Source: Byssochlamys sp. IMV 00236 | Taxonomy: Eukaryota > Ascomycota > Eurotiomycetes > Eurotiales > Thermoascaceae | Direction of reading: 5' to 3' | NCBI GenBank assembly: GCA_001931875.2 | Contig: MSJH02000812.1 | Span: 744,001 to 808,000, forward strand | Length of the DNA: 64,000 bases | Shown here: positions 46,893-58,813 of the stretch, piece by piece | Position numbering within the stretch: position 1 is the stretch's first letter | How the letters are laid out: each line of letters begins with the position of its first letter | Translations under genes and position numbers: made by a program | The notes under the pieces: generated by a model | Database searches by the model: none | Told to the model about the DNA's origin: nothing | The model's input: the letters and a program-made list of their open reading frames with translations, nothing else

Positions 46893-48743
46893 TCAAGCCT
46901 TGCCGAGTCCAACCAGGACCAGCAGCGCGATATTCATAATCGCAATAACCAACCAGATCAAAACACCCAGGATGGCAATGAACCAGTTGTTCCTCATTTT
47001 GGCAGACTCGACCGATGTGTCATCGCCTTCCCCGGTGCTTTCACCGCACCTAACGGTCATATACCGATTACGGCACGTGAAGTAGATGAGCGGTGCTGTG
47101 ACGAACGGCAAAATGACACTGAGGACTACTTGGGTCGCATTCAGTGTAGCGTTCAGACCATCTTTTCCAACAGCACCAGCGATAGCGATGCTGGGAATGA
47201 TACTGATAGAACGGGTTATCAGTCTTCGAAGCCAAGGTTTTATGCTCCATCGTAGCATCCCCTCGCTGACCATTTGGCCAGACATGGTGCAAACGATACC
47301 AGCAGACAACCCCGATAAGAGCAGAGCCAGTGCAAAGATCGTTCCAGCGGCAGGGGAGATAGATCCCGAGAGAAGATCATAGATCCCAAAGAGGTCCGCA
47401 TCGCCTGCTCCAGGCGTCCCGTACAGCGCTGCCCCTGCCACAATGAGAATGGCGCTGTTGACAAACAGTGCGAAAGTGAAAAGAGACAATACCAGCTCTG
47501 CTATGGAGTACTTCATACACGAACGGATCGCATCTACAGAAGGGCGATATTCCACCTCGCCCCCATTGCTCCCCACCGGCACATCGGGATTGACATAGCC
47601 TTGAGCAACATCAAAACTCTTCAGTCGCGGCTGGATGATCCCGCTGCCCAGGAAGAGAGAGTGAGGCATGACTGTGGCGCCCAGGATACCACAACTTTGG
47701 TAAAGCCTAGTGTCAACCGTTAGCAGATCTGGCGTAAGAGCAAAGACAACAACCATGGACAAACCCGTTGCCTCTAATGACATCTGCAGATGGGACATAT
47801 CCTCGAAACACCTCCCCGATTGATTGGTTGCGAATTAGTGACAGTTGAATGCAAAAGCAAATCACTACACCGAGGACCAAAGCCATGACGAAATATTCGA
47901 AGGCTCGCAACCCCAACATGGAACCGTTGGGTCTATAGAATATAAGGAGAAATAAGACATCGGCAAGCGTGATAGCACATCCGGCAACAAGAGGGATCTT
48001 ATTGTCAGACAGTAGGTTCAAAGCAATAGCAGATCCAATCACCTGTACACTATTAGTCGCTTGAAGAGACTTGTTTTCAAACTGAGGATCGGTACCTCTG
48101 CGATATCCGTCGCTACTATGGCGGCTTCAGCAAAGATATAAAGGATAATGGTCAACCACCGTGGGAGATGCGCTCTACAATTTTCCGCCAGGTTGAGGCC
48201 CGTCACGCTGCCGAGCTTGATGCATAACGACTGCAAAAAGATGGCGAAGAGATTGGACATCAGCACTACGAAGAGTAAGGCATACTTGGTGTCCGCTCCG
48301 GCCGCAACATCTGTGGAATAATTTCCCGGATCAATGTACGCAACGGCGACCAGAAACCCGGGTCCAACAAAGCGAGCAAGCTTCGCAATGGCTTGAATCG
48401 CCCGTTGGAAAGGAGGAAAGTTCTTGGGGAAAACTGAAAGGTGAGGGAATCGGCTAGCACTCTCTGGCTGTTCAAGCTGAGAGGTAGCCGTTTCCACTCC
48501 TCCTCCAGCAGGTTTCTCGGTGGGTTCGGTCTCTCCGACATCTTCGCGGTTCTGTTGGATCTCCGATGGTAACGTCGTAGCACTTGCCGCACCGGCCGTC
48601 TTGGACACATGGTCGCGTTGTTCTCTGGCATTGGAAATGCCATTGAGATCCTGTCTGGTCGTACCATCTGCGTTCAGAAACGGTGGATTCTGATTCCAGT
48701 CGGGACGATCCAGAGTATCGTCGGGTCGAGAGGGGCAATTCAT
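46893..48743 (-). CDS. NRAMP divalent metal ion transporter (Smf type)
   Basis: Predicted 579-aa proton-coupled Mn2+/Fe2+ transporter. Exons are 48743-48096, 48042-47765 and 47706-46893; introns of 53 and 58 bp restore ATDIAE-VIGSAIAL and IRGNG-LYQSCGILG. The metal-site motifs are intact: DPGN within VAYIDPGNYSTDVAAGAD on segment 1 and MPH within GATVMPHSLFLGSG on segment 6. A hydrophilic N-terminus of about 130 residues, rich in Glu, Thr and Pro, is longer than in many NRAMPs and may be a site of ubiquitin-dependent turnover, as is known for yeast Smf1. Eleven to twelve hydrophobic segments can be counted. Location may be plasma membrane, endosome or vacuole (Smf1, Smf2 or Smf3 type); sequence alone does not decide. 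Confidence 0.93.
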
Positions 48744-50430
48744 GGCTGCAATTACTGGACCACGCAAAAATAGAAAAAAATCTGGGTAGAAATTGGCGAT
48801 CACGAAGGCGGCGGCTGATCGACTATAGTGCCGTGGAATGTGTCCAATTCCAGATAGGCGGAGCAGCAGTACTTTGACGTGAAAAGCTATAAGCACTCGA
48901 TACTAATAATAATAATATAATAATACTGCCATTATTACGTGGTTTTAGATACGGATAAAAGGGGGACCTTGGGAGAAGAAGAAGCCCGATTTTCCCCGCA
49001 ACCGACCCACGCGATCACGGGCCGGATCGGGAAAAGGAGAAGGCGGTGACGGAGCTGTCATGGTGTCGTCAATACATATTAATAATAATATTAAATATGA
49101 ATCTTTTCTTGAAAAATAATAATACATAGTAATAATAACAATACATCCTAAAAGCTACATTGATATACAACAACAACAAAGCCCATCTTATTCTCGACTC
49201 GAGTATCAGAGTATTGTATATCTATATCTATATATGTAGTAACAGCGAAAACTGGAGAAGGCTTGGTGGTATCAGAGCTGCGGACTCCAAGCCATCCCAG
49301 ACGAGCGTAGTTCTAAGGACCACGTCGAATCACACTGGCCGAGCCATATAATAATATGACTACTTTTTACTCTATAACAATAACAAAGACCGAACAGGCC
49401 CTAGCAAGGCCGGAGCGGATCGACTCGAGGTATCGGGTTCTGTGCGGTACGATCGAATTGTTTAAGGAATAAGACGGGGGCTGGACTCCGCGCTAGTCGA
49501 AGCAGGAAAAGTAACTACTGTACCATACTTACGTATCAATGATGCTGGGTCATAGTTAATATGTAATGTAAATGTTTCTTGGGTATAGTCTAGCGAAAAT
49601 GCAAGTAAACATGATCATGAGGGGTAAGCTGAGAAACCGGATGAGCAGTAGATAGAGCAACGAACCAGGGCACCGGATACATGCAACATCACGACGAACG
49701 CATGGGGACCAGCATACGGTTGCTGCAGCATTGCCGTGGTCAAGGGTCTGGAATGCTGGGTGATCATATGTAGGTACAGGACAAGGCAAGGAGCTAACCA
49801 GAATGAAGAGTAACTGGCGTCGCATCTCAGCGGTCTGTCGCATACAGGACCCTGCGTATCCGTTTGGAGAGAATGAGAGACAGCGGCACACCAGGCGGGC
49901 AGCAGGATACGAGGCCGCTGGATGTATCCGCCTCAAGAATGAGAGATGTCTGATGGAGCAAACGTGTGATGCGAATCCCCCATAGACAGGCGACCATGGG
50001 GGCGGGTTTTATCGATAAGCGTCGCGCGATGGCATCGGTTGCCCCCAGCAACGACTTCCCCGGCATCCGCTGTTTACAACCACGTATGGGAAGCTCTACT
50101 ACACCGCACGGTGCAGTTAGGCGCCTGTGAACTGCATATAGTGGAGTATTATTATTTTTGCTCCTCGTCGACTTCAAATGCCCAAGCTCGTCCTTCAAGT
50201 CCATCTCTCTGGCGATGTTCTTTTCCTCTTCGTCTCCAGGGTCTTGTGTGTCTTTTTTCGTCGTTTGATGTTTCTTGCTTCTCGCGTTGCTTCGCTCAGT
50301 CAGTCAGTCAGTCAGTCTGGTCTTGGTTCGATAGGCTGCGGCTTACTTGTGGTACTGCGTGAGTCGCCATCTCGGCCAGCCTCTGTTGCTACCGTAGCTG
50401 ATGCCTGCCAGAGTCCAGTGACGAAGGACA
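48744..50430. other. divergent intergenic region, no gene recognised
   Basis: About 1.7 kb between the NRAMP gene and rid1, holding both promoters. It has AATAAT-rich tracts (48900-49150), an AGTC repeat at about 50296-50317 in the rid1 leader, and a 7-bp inverted repeat near 49260-49293 that I do not accept as a tRNA. Open frames are short and overlapping. Confidence 0.5.
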
Positions 50431-53126
50431 ATGGCCCCCAGCGTCGAAGTGCCCAGCATCTTTGACGATGCCACTCGTTCTCCCCCCGCCAGATCCTCCG
50501 TATTTCGCTCGATAATACCGTCAAGAACTCATAAACGGAGCCCTTCGGACGGAGAGGTCCCAATGTCGGGGCGCAGCAGTAACAGCGACCCGTTCGCGAC
50601 TCCGCTCCTCCCGGCGGATCATCCCCACGCTTTCCCTGCGCCGCGTCCCCTCACAGAGCGAGCCCACAATCGAGACACCGCGGGCAAGCCACAGCAGACG
50701 GCCGGAGCGGATCAGAAGAAACCATTGCACAAAAAGACGAAAAGCGTCGTCTCTCTGAAGTCGTTCGTGAGAGACAAAGCCGCCAAGGAGGCCAAATCGG
50801 CACCTGGAGAGAACCAGGACCCTCAGGAACATACGCCAAAAAAGGCAAAGTCGACCGCAAGCTTCTCCGTCATTCTGAAGAGATCCTATCGAGGCCGCAA
50901 GGATGAATCTTCCAAGCAGCTTCGTGACAAGGAAAACCAGAGCCCGCGTACCCCCGTAGAATCCCCGAGCAGCATCACATCACCGCTATGGGATTACTTC
51001 GGGCCCGCGCAGCCATTCTCAGACCAGGCGAGAGACGGATACATGCCACAGAAAAGCAGAACGTTGGACGAGGAGGTCTCGCTGTACACCCCCAAATGTT
51101 ACTCTCCATCGAAGCAGCGCAATTTCTACGATTTCCACCAGCCTACATTGGCGAAGCCGCGTCCTAAGTCGGAGTGCATCACATCCAACGCGTGGAAGGT
51201 CAGAGAAATGTTAGGTTCTGTGCAGCGTACCCCATCTGGTAAATCAATCAAAGGGGCCGGTCTGGAGAAAGTACGAAGCGCCGTTTCGGGATCCTCCCGT
51301 CAGAGCTCGGTATCAGATGCTCCACCGAACGGTGACAGGGGACGGGATGTCAATCCCAAGAGAGCTTCGCGTGTTATGGCAGCCATCTCGGCTTTCAACG
51401 CGAAAGACAAGGAGGCTGAAGTGCAGAGGAAGGTGGAGCAAGTCGATCCAAACGACATCGACATCGAAAGCGAGTTCGAAAAGCTTCTGGTAAGCAGATA
51501 TCTCAAGATTTATTCTCTCAGATCAAATCTAATGCCGTCCAGGACTCTCGAAATATACCTCAGAACATGCGCGACAAGATGAGGTCTCTTGACAGACATA
51601 TAAAGGCGGACTTTATCCAGAAGGACAAGACCGAAAGCGGCTCATCTTTCAACTCGTATTCTAGTTCCTCAGCAACCGACTCTGGACGTCAGGGACGGAA
51701 AAAGGACGCCTCTACCGCTGGCAGTCAATCTGACTGTGACCCAAAGGGCTCTCGCTCACGCTCTAGAAGCCGGACGTTTACATGGTCTAAGAGCGGTTCC
51801 TCGCCCTCCAAGAAGAGGTCGGAGATTGGGACATTTTACAAGCGCCCTAAATCCGTCGACCTGTCGAAACCCGGATCCTTCAAATTGTTAACACCATCGT
51901 CCTCCACGACTTCTCTCTCGGCTACTGCCCGTCAGGATACCGTTGCTGATCCTAGCGACTTTGTTCACTATCTTAGGGAAGTCCAGAAGCCTGAGATTGT
52001 CGAGGTTGGAAGACTTCACAAACTACGTCTCCTTCTGCGGAATGAGACTGTATGTTGGGTCGATACCTTTATCTCGGAGGGTGGGATGGACGAAGTGGTC
52101 CAGCTTCTGTATCGCATTATGAAGGTGGAGTGGAGGTGTGTAGCCATCTGATGCATGATAATATTGCTGCTAACTCGTTGGTCCAGGGAGGAGCACGAAG
52201 ATGCCCTTTTGCATGAGACGCTGCTCTGTCTAAAAGCTCTATGCACCACATCCATTGCCCTGAAGAAGCTAACTGCGATGGAATCTGAGTTGTTCCCTGC
52301 GCTTCTCAGTATGCTCTTCGATAAGGAGAAGAAAGGCCCTAGCGAGTTTACAACACGCGGGATCATCATCAGCATTCTATTCACCCATCTCTCCACCGCT
52401 GCCTCAGAAGAGATCACCGCCCGCGCAGCCTCGATCCTGTCCTATCTCCGAGATCCTTCTCCACCGGAGGAGAATCAGCCTTTGAGCTTCATTGCGGACA
52501 TCTACCAGTCTCGCCCCTACCGTGTTTGGTGCAAAGAAGTAACCAACGTCACCAAAGAGGTCTTTTGGATTTTCTTGCATCATCTAAACGTTGTACCGAT
52601 TGTCGAAAGGAATGGTTCTGGTGAGAATTGCCAGGAGTCTCCATCCTACTATAAGAAACACTTTCCTCCGCCAAGGCCCCCTGTTCCCGCTGCGCCGTAT
52701 GTCGGCGGCGTGGAATGGGATGCTACCAATTACATTGCCGCCCATCTTGACCTTATGAATGGTCTGATCGCGTCCTTGCCAACCATGGAAGAACGCAACA
52801 ACCTACGCAATGAGCTGCGATCTTCTGGTTTCGAGAAAGTTATGGGCGGGAGCCTACGTACCTGCAAAGAAAAGTTCTACTCTGCCGTTCATGACTGTCT
52901 GAAGACATGGGTGGCTGCTGCTGTCGAGGATGGATGGGCCTATACCTATGTCAGGGAGGGCCCTCCTCGAGCCGGTGAGCCAGGATCGCCTACGAAGTCC
53001 CCAGTGAAGGCCGGCAGTCCGCAGAAGAGCCGGATCAATGATGAGCCACCCAAACTACTGCTTGCCGTCGATTTAAGCAGTGGCAACGAGCAGAAGCGAG
53101 ACGGTGACCTCGCGAGCTGGCTGTGA
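50431..53126 (+). CDS. rid1: GTPase-binding protein Rid1-like (formin GBD/FH3 domain without FH2)
   Basis: Predicted 863-aa protein. Exons are 50431-51489, 51543-52135 and 52187-53126, with short introns of 53 and 51 bp. The N-terminal 400 residues are disordered and basic, with many Ser-Pro sites. From about residue 480 the sequence resembles the GTPase-binding and FH3 armadillo region of diaphanous formins: PSDFVHYLREVQKPEIVEVG, LLLRNETVCWVDTFISEGGM and ALCTTSIALKKLTAMESELF. It ends with a Pro/Ser-rich tail and contains no Pro-rich FH1 or actin-nucleating FH2 region, so it cannot be the polarity formin SepA. The layout fits S. pombe Rid1, a Rho-binding protein without FH2; the name rests on this likeness. 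A Rho/Cdc42 effector or scaffold role at growth sites is inferred. Confidence 0.8.
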
Positions 53127-53940
53127 ACGTGCCTTTGGCATGTGGTATGAGCAGCATCTAACGAATTTCCTTTGTTCACCTTCAGTTCCTTTTCAGGGAG
53201 TTTTGTCCAAGCGTCGCCGTATTGGTGTGATTGCTTTCCCTTCTCTTCCCACCTATGTTGTTTTTACCTCTAGTTTCTGGACGTCGCATACGCCAATCAT
53301 TTTGACAGCTACAGACTTGCCCTTGCATCCTCTGCTCGAGAACGAGAGAGGCAGACGAATAATGGAGTAACGGACTGAAGATTGACGATTTGTTCCTTTT
53401 TTTCTTGTTTCTTTTCTTTTTCCTTGGATGAATTACGAGTTGACGCTTTGTGCTTCAACTCCTGTTGTGAGCCTTCCAGCAGATTAGTCTCAGATATGAA
53501 ATGAGAATGCATTATTGACAATTGATCGAGTTTTCTACAAAGAAAGATGCAGCATAAGTCTTCTAGAGGTTGACGCCATTGAATCTCTATGGTAGATGGC
53601 ATAACTAATGCTTGCATTGTATAGCGTTTCTTTCCTGTAGTATACATATATATCAACCGGCGGACGACTTCCAATATGGGTTGAGAAATAAATCGACAGC
53701 TATGGGATATAGTTTGCCGTCCTTCGTCGAGACAACTAATCGGTTTCTCGACGGGGCCGAGGAATGGGACTCTGAGCGGAGACGAACACTTTCTTTGCAC
53801 CCATAATTGTACAGAGGAGTCACGGCCTTCACTATTTCCCGTTTACTCCATACAATACTAACTAGCTAACAGCCTAGATTATCCAAAAAATACTCCAGTG
53901 TAAATCAATTAGAATCTCGCATGGACCTGTGTCTTCCCCA
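53127..53940. other. convergent 3' intergenic region
   Basis: About 800 bp between the 3' ends of rid1 (plus) and the mitochondrial protein gene (minus). A 163-codon minus-strand frame at 53309-53800 has no recognisable domain and overlaps likely rid1 3' UTR. No gene is called. Confidence 0.5.
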
Positions 53941-54885
53941 CTAGCGCTTTTCTCGATCTTCCGCTCTGTGAACGGGCGAAGGAGGCTGTGGGTGTGAGAA
54001 AATCGAATTCATACCGGAGAAGAATTCCTTTCGGACCTAGAGAAGAAGAAAGAAAGGAAACGTAGATTAATATGAGGAATCATTCATTACATGCAGCAGG
54101 GGGGAAGGGGATACTCACCTCCTCAACGGGATTATCTTGAGGATCCCAATCCATGAATAGAATGGCGTATATCAGGACGACTGTGTTTCAAGCAGTGATT
54201 AGCATTCATTCATTCATTCATATATATTCAAATCTTAACTTCTCCCCTTGGACCAGCGATTCAGGCCTTAAACAAAAAAGTGGAGGAAAAAGAGAGAAAA
54301 ACTCACATCCAATAATCCCCCACTGCACCAACTTCGTCGCTTTCGTCCACTTCGGCCGTGCGTACTTGAGCGCCGCGCGCCGTCGATACTTGCGCTCGAG
54401 TCGAAATTGATGCTTCTTCGAGAGCTTCGACATGTCTGGTGGCCAGGGTCGCTTTGGCTGGTAGGGACTGTAATATACTTCTGGTTCGACATCTTCCTGG
54501 GGGTGTGTCTCGTGGGGTGGTTGTTGTTGTTGGTCTTCAGGAGGAGATGATGGGTTTGAGAATTGCGTTTTGTCGGAGGTTTGGCGGAAGAGAGAGGAGT
54601 GGATGGAGGGGGTTGAGGAGAAGGATCGTGTAAGGAATGGAGATGGAGGAAGGGCGTTATGGAGGGACTAATTGGATCTATTGTCAGCTTTACTTGATTA
54701 TTTGGGAGGGGGGGATAAGGGGAATAGGGTAGCTTGTGACGACGTACACTTGCGCGTGGGAGTTGGAGCTTGTTTGGAGAACAATTCCATGATGCGACGG
54801 AGCGCGATAGCGAGGATCGACACAGTCGAGCAGCAGATGAGGCTGCTGACGTTGTCAACCCTCGAGAGAGTGGTGCAAGAGACAT
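53941..54885 (-). CDS. predicted mitochondrial single-pass membrane protein, function unknown
   Basis: Predicted 218-aa protein assembled from four exons: 54885-54748, 54667-54307, 54180-54119 and 54036-53941. Introns are 80, 126 and 82 bp with GT..AG ends, and CTGAC is the branch of the first. The N-terminus MSLAPLSRGLTTSAASSAAR is Arg/Ser/Ala-rich without acids, a clear mitochondrial presequence, and a second RSFSSTPSIHSS follows. A Gln/Pro linker leads to YYSPYQPKRPWPPDMSKLS, then a very basic segment (FRLERKYRRRAALKYARPKW), one membrane helix (LVQWGIIGFVLIYAILFM) and a short tail. The conserved-looking core with positive residues before the helix suggests an inner-membrane protein with matrix N-terminus, perhaps ribosome-associated or an assembly factor; that is a guess. 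I know no named family for it. Confidence 0.72.
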
Positions 54886-55246
54886 TATAATGAAGTCGGG
54901 TAGTAAATCATCATATGTTGGGAAAAAAAGGCCAAACGCCTTGAGGAAGTTGTATGGATCAAAAAGTTCGGAGAGGCGGTTTGCATTCCGACGTCCGCGG
55001 CCGTTTTTAGCGTTGCAAGTGAGTAAAGTACCATACAAGGATTGAGTCGAACGTCAACTAACTTACGTGCCTCAACATGTTGAAAAAGCTTGAGATTGTT
55101 TCTTTATTCTGCTTATAGTAGGCTGATTTTGAATATATATATATATATAGAGGTATGTATGTATGAATGTATGCACATGTGTATAGTAGTTAGAACACGA
55201 ACAATTGGACTGTCCTGCGTGTCTCTGATTTCTGTTAATACCTTTG

Positions 55247-55289
55247 GGAGAGAGAGAGAGAGAGAGAGAAATATATATATATATATATA
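55247..55289. repeat. GA and TA microsatellite tract
   Basis: About eleven GA units run directly into about nine TA units. Both lie in noncoding DNA upstream of the thiolase. Confidence 0.88.
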
Positions 55290-55788
55290 CTGATTTCAGG
55301 ATGGTATCTATATGTGACTTCAATTTTCTAGATCTCTAACACTGTTGGCTACGGTTTTGCTAGTACTGGAAGGGTAGCAATACTACAAGTCGCGAGATTC
55401 GTGGAACTCTCTTGTTTCCAAGATGTTAACAGGTCGCTAAATATTTCTTACTCGACAACGACACTTCCAAAGTTGATCTGGCCATTATTATTAGCTATGG
55501 ACGTCCATGCTGTCAATGTTCCATAGACTCTAATCTCGATCCTGGTCTCGTGAATAGAGATCCTCGGCATGGGGAGCTCCAGCCTTAAGTAAGAAACTAA
55601 CAGCCATGACTGTAGCGACACCATCGTCATATGAATCCGCGGAGTAATAATACCTAAGCTCTACGCTCTCTGCAATCGACTTTCACATGCGGAGACGGAG
55701 AATTGAAAATCAGCTAAAAGACATTAACTATTAGTTATTGAATGAAGATGACAGAGGCAGACAACGGGGAAATTATGATGCGACCGAA

Positions 55789-55794
55789 CCTCGG
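55789..55794 (+). promoter_or_regulatory. candidate FarA/FarB fatty-acid response element (CCTCGG)
   Basis: CCTCGG is the core bound by the Zn2Cys6 regulators FarA and FarB, which in A. nidulans induce fatty-acid and peroxisomal genes. This copy is 193 bp upstream of the start of a peroxisomal beta-oxidation thiolase, where such an element is expected. A six-base match has an appreciable chance rate, so the support comes mainly from the position and the gene. Confidence 0.5.
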
Positions 55795-55981
55795 TACTTT
55801 CAGCAGATGACCTAAGTTTGGCTCCGCCGCCGACGAGATCCAGCAATACAAAAAGGCCGGCTTGCCGGTTGCAGGTCAAACATCCATCTCTTTGTTGCTA
55901 GATAAATTACTGTGTGTTACAGGAATCTTGGACGATTTTCTTTTATTGCTTTCTTGTGAACGTCTGATTCCAAAGACCAAT

Positions 55982-57367
55982 ATGTCTGGAGGTAGGTGAT
56001 GACTTCTAGCTTGAGGTGGATCTAAGTCCTGACATGTGAACCCATCTTACAGCACAGCAACGTCTTGGCCAGGTCGCCTCGCACTTCAGTGCTGGTGGAA
56101 AGAAGGGCCCCTCTGCGCTGACTGAGAAGCACCCTGATGATATCGTCGTCACTTGTGCTCTTCGAACCGCTATCACCAAGGGAGGAAAGGGTGGTTTCAA
56201 GGATACCGCTGCGGCTGACCTGTTGGCCGGTGCTTTCAAGGCCGTCATTGAGCGCAGTGGCATCGATCCCTCGGCCGTCGAGGATGTCGCTGTTGGCTCT
56301 GTCCTGCCTCCTGGTGGTGGTGCCACTGAGTTCCGTGCAGCTGCTCTCGTCGCGGGCTTCCCCGAGACCACCGCTGTCAAGGCCTTGAACCGTCAGTGCT
56401 CGAGTGGTCTGCAGGCGATCGTGGACATTGCCAATGCCATCAAGGCCGGTATGATTGATGTTGGTATCGGTGCGGGCGTGGAGAGCATGAGTTCTCAATA
56501 TGGGTATGTGGGATAAGATCCAGCTTGTATGTGGTGGCGGTAACGAAGATCTAACTGGCCAACTATAGACCCGGTGCAGTCACTGAGTTCTCCGAGCTCC
56601 TCGAGAACCACGAAGAGGCCGCAAACTGCAAGGTCCCCATGGGTGTTCTGTCCGAGCAGATGGCCAAGGCCCGTAACATTACCCGTGCCAAGCAGGACGC
56701 TTTCGCCGCTGCTTCTTACCAGAAGGCTCTCAAGGCTCAGAAGGAGGGACTTTTCGACGAGGAGATCGTTCCCCTCGAGGTCAAGTGGACTGACCCAAAG
56801 ACCAACGAAGAGAAGACCATCACTGTCAAGGCAGATGATGGCATCCGTCCTGGCATCACCGCTGAGTCGCTTGGAAAGATTCGCCCGGCCTTTGCCAAGG
56901 ATGGCTCCATCCACGCCGGTAACGCCTCCCAGATCTCTGACGGTGCGGCCGCCGTGCTGCTCATGAAGCGTTCGACCGCCGAGCGCCTGGGCCAGAAGAT
57001 CATCGGGAAGTACATTACCGCCAGCGTGGTTGGCGTCAAGCCCCTGCTCATGGGTATCGGCCCGTGGAAGGCCATCCCCGTGGCGCTCGAGAAGGCCGGC
57101 ATCACCAAGGACGACGTCGACATCTACGAGATCAACGAGGCCTTCGCCTCCCAGTGCGTCTGGTGTACGGAGGAACTGGGTATTCCCTTCGAGAAGGTCA
57201 ACCCCAAGGGTGGCGCCATCGCGTTCGGTCACCCCTTGGGCTGCACGGGTTCCAGACAAGTTAGCACTCTGCTGACGGAGCTGAAGAGGACGAACAAGAA
57301 GATTGGTGTTACCAGCATGTGTGTCGGCACTGGTATGGGTATGGCCGCCGTTTGGGTTGCCGAGTAA
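55982..57367 (+). CDS. peroxisomal 3-ketoacyl-CoA thiolase
   Basis: Predicted 419-aa enzyme for the last step of beta-oxidation, cleaving 3-ketoacyl-CoA with CoA to acetyl-CoA and a shortened acyl-CoA. Exons are 55982-55991, 56053-56503 and 56569-57367, with introns of 61 and 65 bp; the first exon holds only 10 nt. Residues 7-15 (RLGQVASHF) match the PTS2 peroxisome signal R-L-x5-H-F, which becomes complete only after splicing of the tiny first exon. The active-site Cys is in ALNRQCSSGLQA, the His-bearing NEAFASQ motif and the second Cys in GHPLGCTGSRQ are intact, and MCVGTGMGMAAV closes the protein. Length agrees with yeast Pot1. Its nearest neighbour, the RraA-like gene, is convergent. Acetyl-CoA made here links functionally to facA pathways. 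Confidence 0.95.
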
Positions 57368-57621
57368 AAGATCAATATCTTGCTTTTCTTTTTTTTTTTC
57401 TTCTTCTTTTCTTTGTTGTACCAGTAACGGGCAGGATACCAAGCTATGAATTGAATTGCATACACATATATATGAAACATATCTATTCCTTCCTCATTAC
57501 CCTCACTCAAGCGGAGAGCCCAAAAGCAAACTACTTACACTGAACGAAGCAGATATCAAATCCTCACAGCACAAGTCATTTCAGTAAACCAAAGAAATAT
57601 CCACACATCAAACAAACAAAA

Positions 57622-58813
57622 TCACAAATTACTCCTATGCTTCTTAAACGCCTCAGCAACGCCCGATCCATTGACCACATCTTCCTTGACCTTGTCATCC
57701 TGCGCGACGAGTTTCGGCATCAATTCCAAGACATCATCGAGCAGGTCGCGCGGGATAGCAACTACGCCTTCGAGAGGGTCACAGAAGATAATATCGCCCT
57801 GTTTTTTTATATCAGTAATTAGCAATGGAAATTGGATAAAAGGTCTAGAGTTGGCCCTTGGGGGGCTATGCTGATCAGTAGGATACCAGCAGGGAGTTCA
57901 ACTTACAGGAGAGACAGTGACTCCTCCGAAAGAGACGGGAACGTCGCGGGCTCCGGGCTTCGCGGCCGCGCCGGTACCGACGGTGGATGTTGCGCGGGCG
58001 TAGACCTAGTGTGGTTGGGATTTATATTAGTAGATGGTCTATTATAGATAACCAAAGAAGCAAGGTCAAGTTCAAGTTCTTGCATATAGACAATCAAACA
58101 AAAAAAAAAAAAAAAGAATACTTCAACATACCGAAAGTCCCGAACTCTTCAATTCCGCCAAATCCCTCACTCTCCCATTAACAACAACTCCCCTAACGCC
58201 CAGATACTTCATCCTAGAAGCCATGATCCCGCCCAACACAGCACAAGTCTGTCCAGCCGGCTGTTCCAGCACGGCAATAGTGCCTGGCTGGGCCCAATCG
58301 ACCCAGTGCTTCCCTGGGGGGAAACCATGCTTCTCAACGGGTTGGATGTCAGGGACGGTTTCGTCCTTGGGGATGAATTTGAAGGTTGATGCTGGGGCGA
58401 TGATTTTGGGTTGGTCTTCCCTTCGGCCGATGAAGGGTGCGAAGGGGGCTGGATGGTGGGTTAGGAGGAGGATAATTAAATAAAATAACTCGGGAGGGAG
58501 AGAGAGAGAGATGGGTATGTATCAAGCAACTTCAGAAAGAAAGGGGTTTGATGAAGAGACGTACTTATATCGCTGAGAAAACCTGCATGGGGAGTCGTTC
58601 CCTTCGGGACTTTCTGTAGTCTTAGAAGAGCATCTGATACCTAATATTTAAACAATCAGTAAATAAACCAGATTAATAATAACAATGATGATAGTAATAA
58701 TGCACTGAATTTAAGATGATTCTGGTTTTTTTCTTTCTAAGCTGGACATAACTTACATCACAAGCAGAAAACTCCTGCAGTGCATTGAGCTTCTGCTCCA
58801 ACGTAGTCGCCAT
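57622..58813 (-). CDS. RraA-like protein, probable HMG/CHA aldolase-oxaloacetate decarboxylase family
   Basis: Predicted 241-aa protein of the RraA-like family, whose members (for example yeast YER010C) act as metal-dependent 4-hydroxy-4-methyl-2-oxoglutarate aldolases or oxaloacetate decarboxylases. Five exons: 58813-58757, 58640-58565, 58448-58132, 58005-57907 and 57798-57622; introns are 116, 116, 126 and 108 bp. The start MATTLEQKLNALQEFSACDV and SDALLRLQ are typical. The substrate and metal site is seen in AVLGGIMASRMKYLGVRGVV and NGRVRDLAELKSSGLSVYAR, where the Arg-Asp pair is the conserved catalytic feature. GDIIFCDPLEGVVAIPRDLL follows. Intron 3 contains a 16-bp poly-A/T tract (58100-58115). 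The reaction in this fungus is inferred from family only. No targeting signal was noticed. Confidence 0.88.

Larger units (their letters stand above)
54886..55981. other. divergent intergenic region with simple repeats
   Basis: About 1.1 kb holding the promoters of the mitochondrial protein gene and the thiolase. It includes TA runs (55133-55149, 55271-55289) and a GA run (55247-55269). A 60-codon minus-strand frame at 55448-55630 is too short and unmatched to call. Confidence 0.55.

Noticed and set aside
49260..49345. tRNA-like sequence: GGCTTGG with CCAAGCC (49287) and CCGAGCC (49339), plus TGGTATCAGAGC resembling a retrotransposon primer-binding site
   Set aside because: The T-arm does not pair, the B box is poor, and no consistent cloverleaf forms. 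No LTR ends were found nearby, and the primer-site likeness is to plant rather than fungal initiator tRNA.
54218..54433. A separate 72-codon basic gene starting MSKLSKKHQ
   Set aside because: It is in frame with an upstream exon carrying a mitochondrial presequence and continues over two further exons, so it is the middle of a larger gene.
56495..57442. A 315-codon frame antisense to the thiolase
   Set aside because: Another shadow of a codon-biased gene; it runs through the thiolase exon and its 3' UTR.
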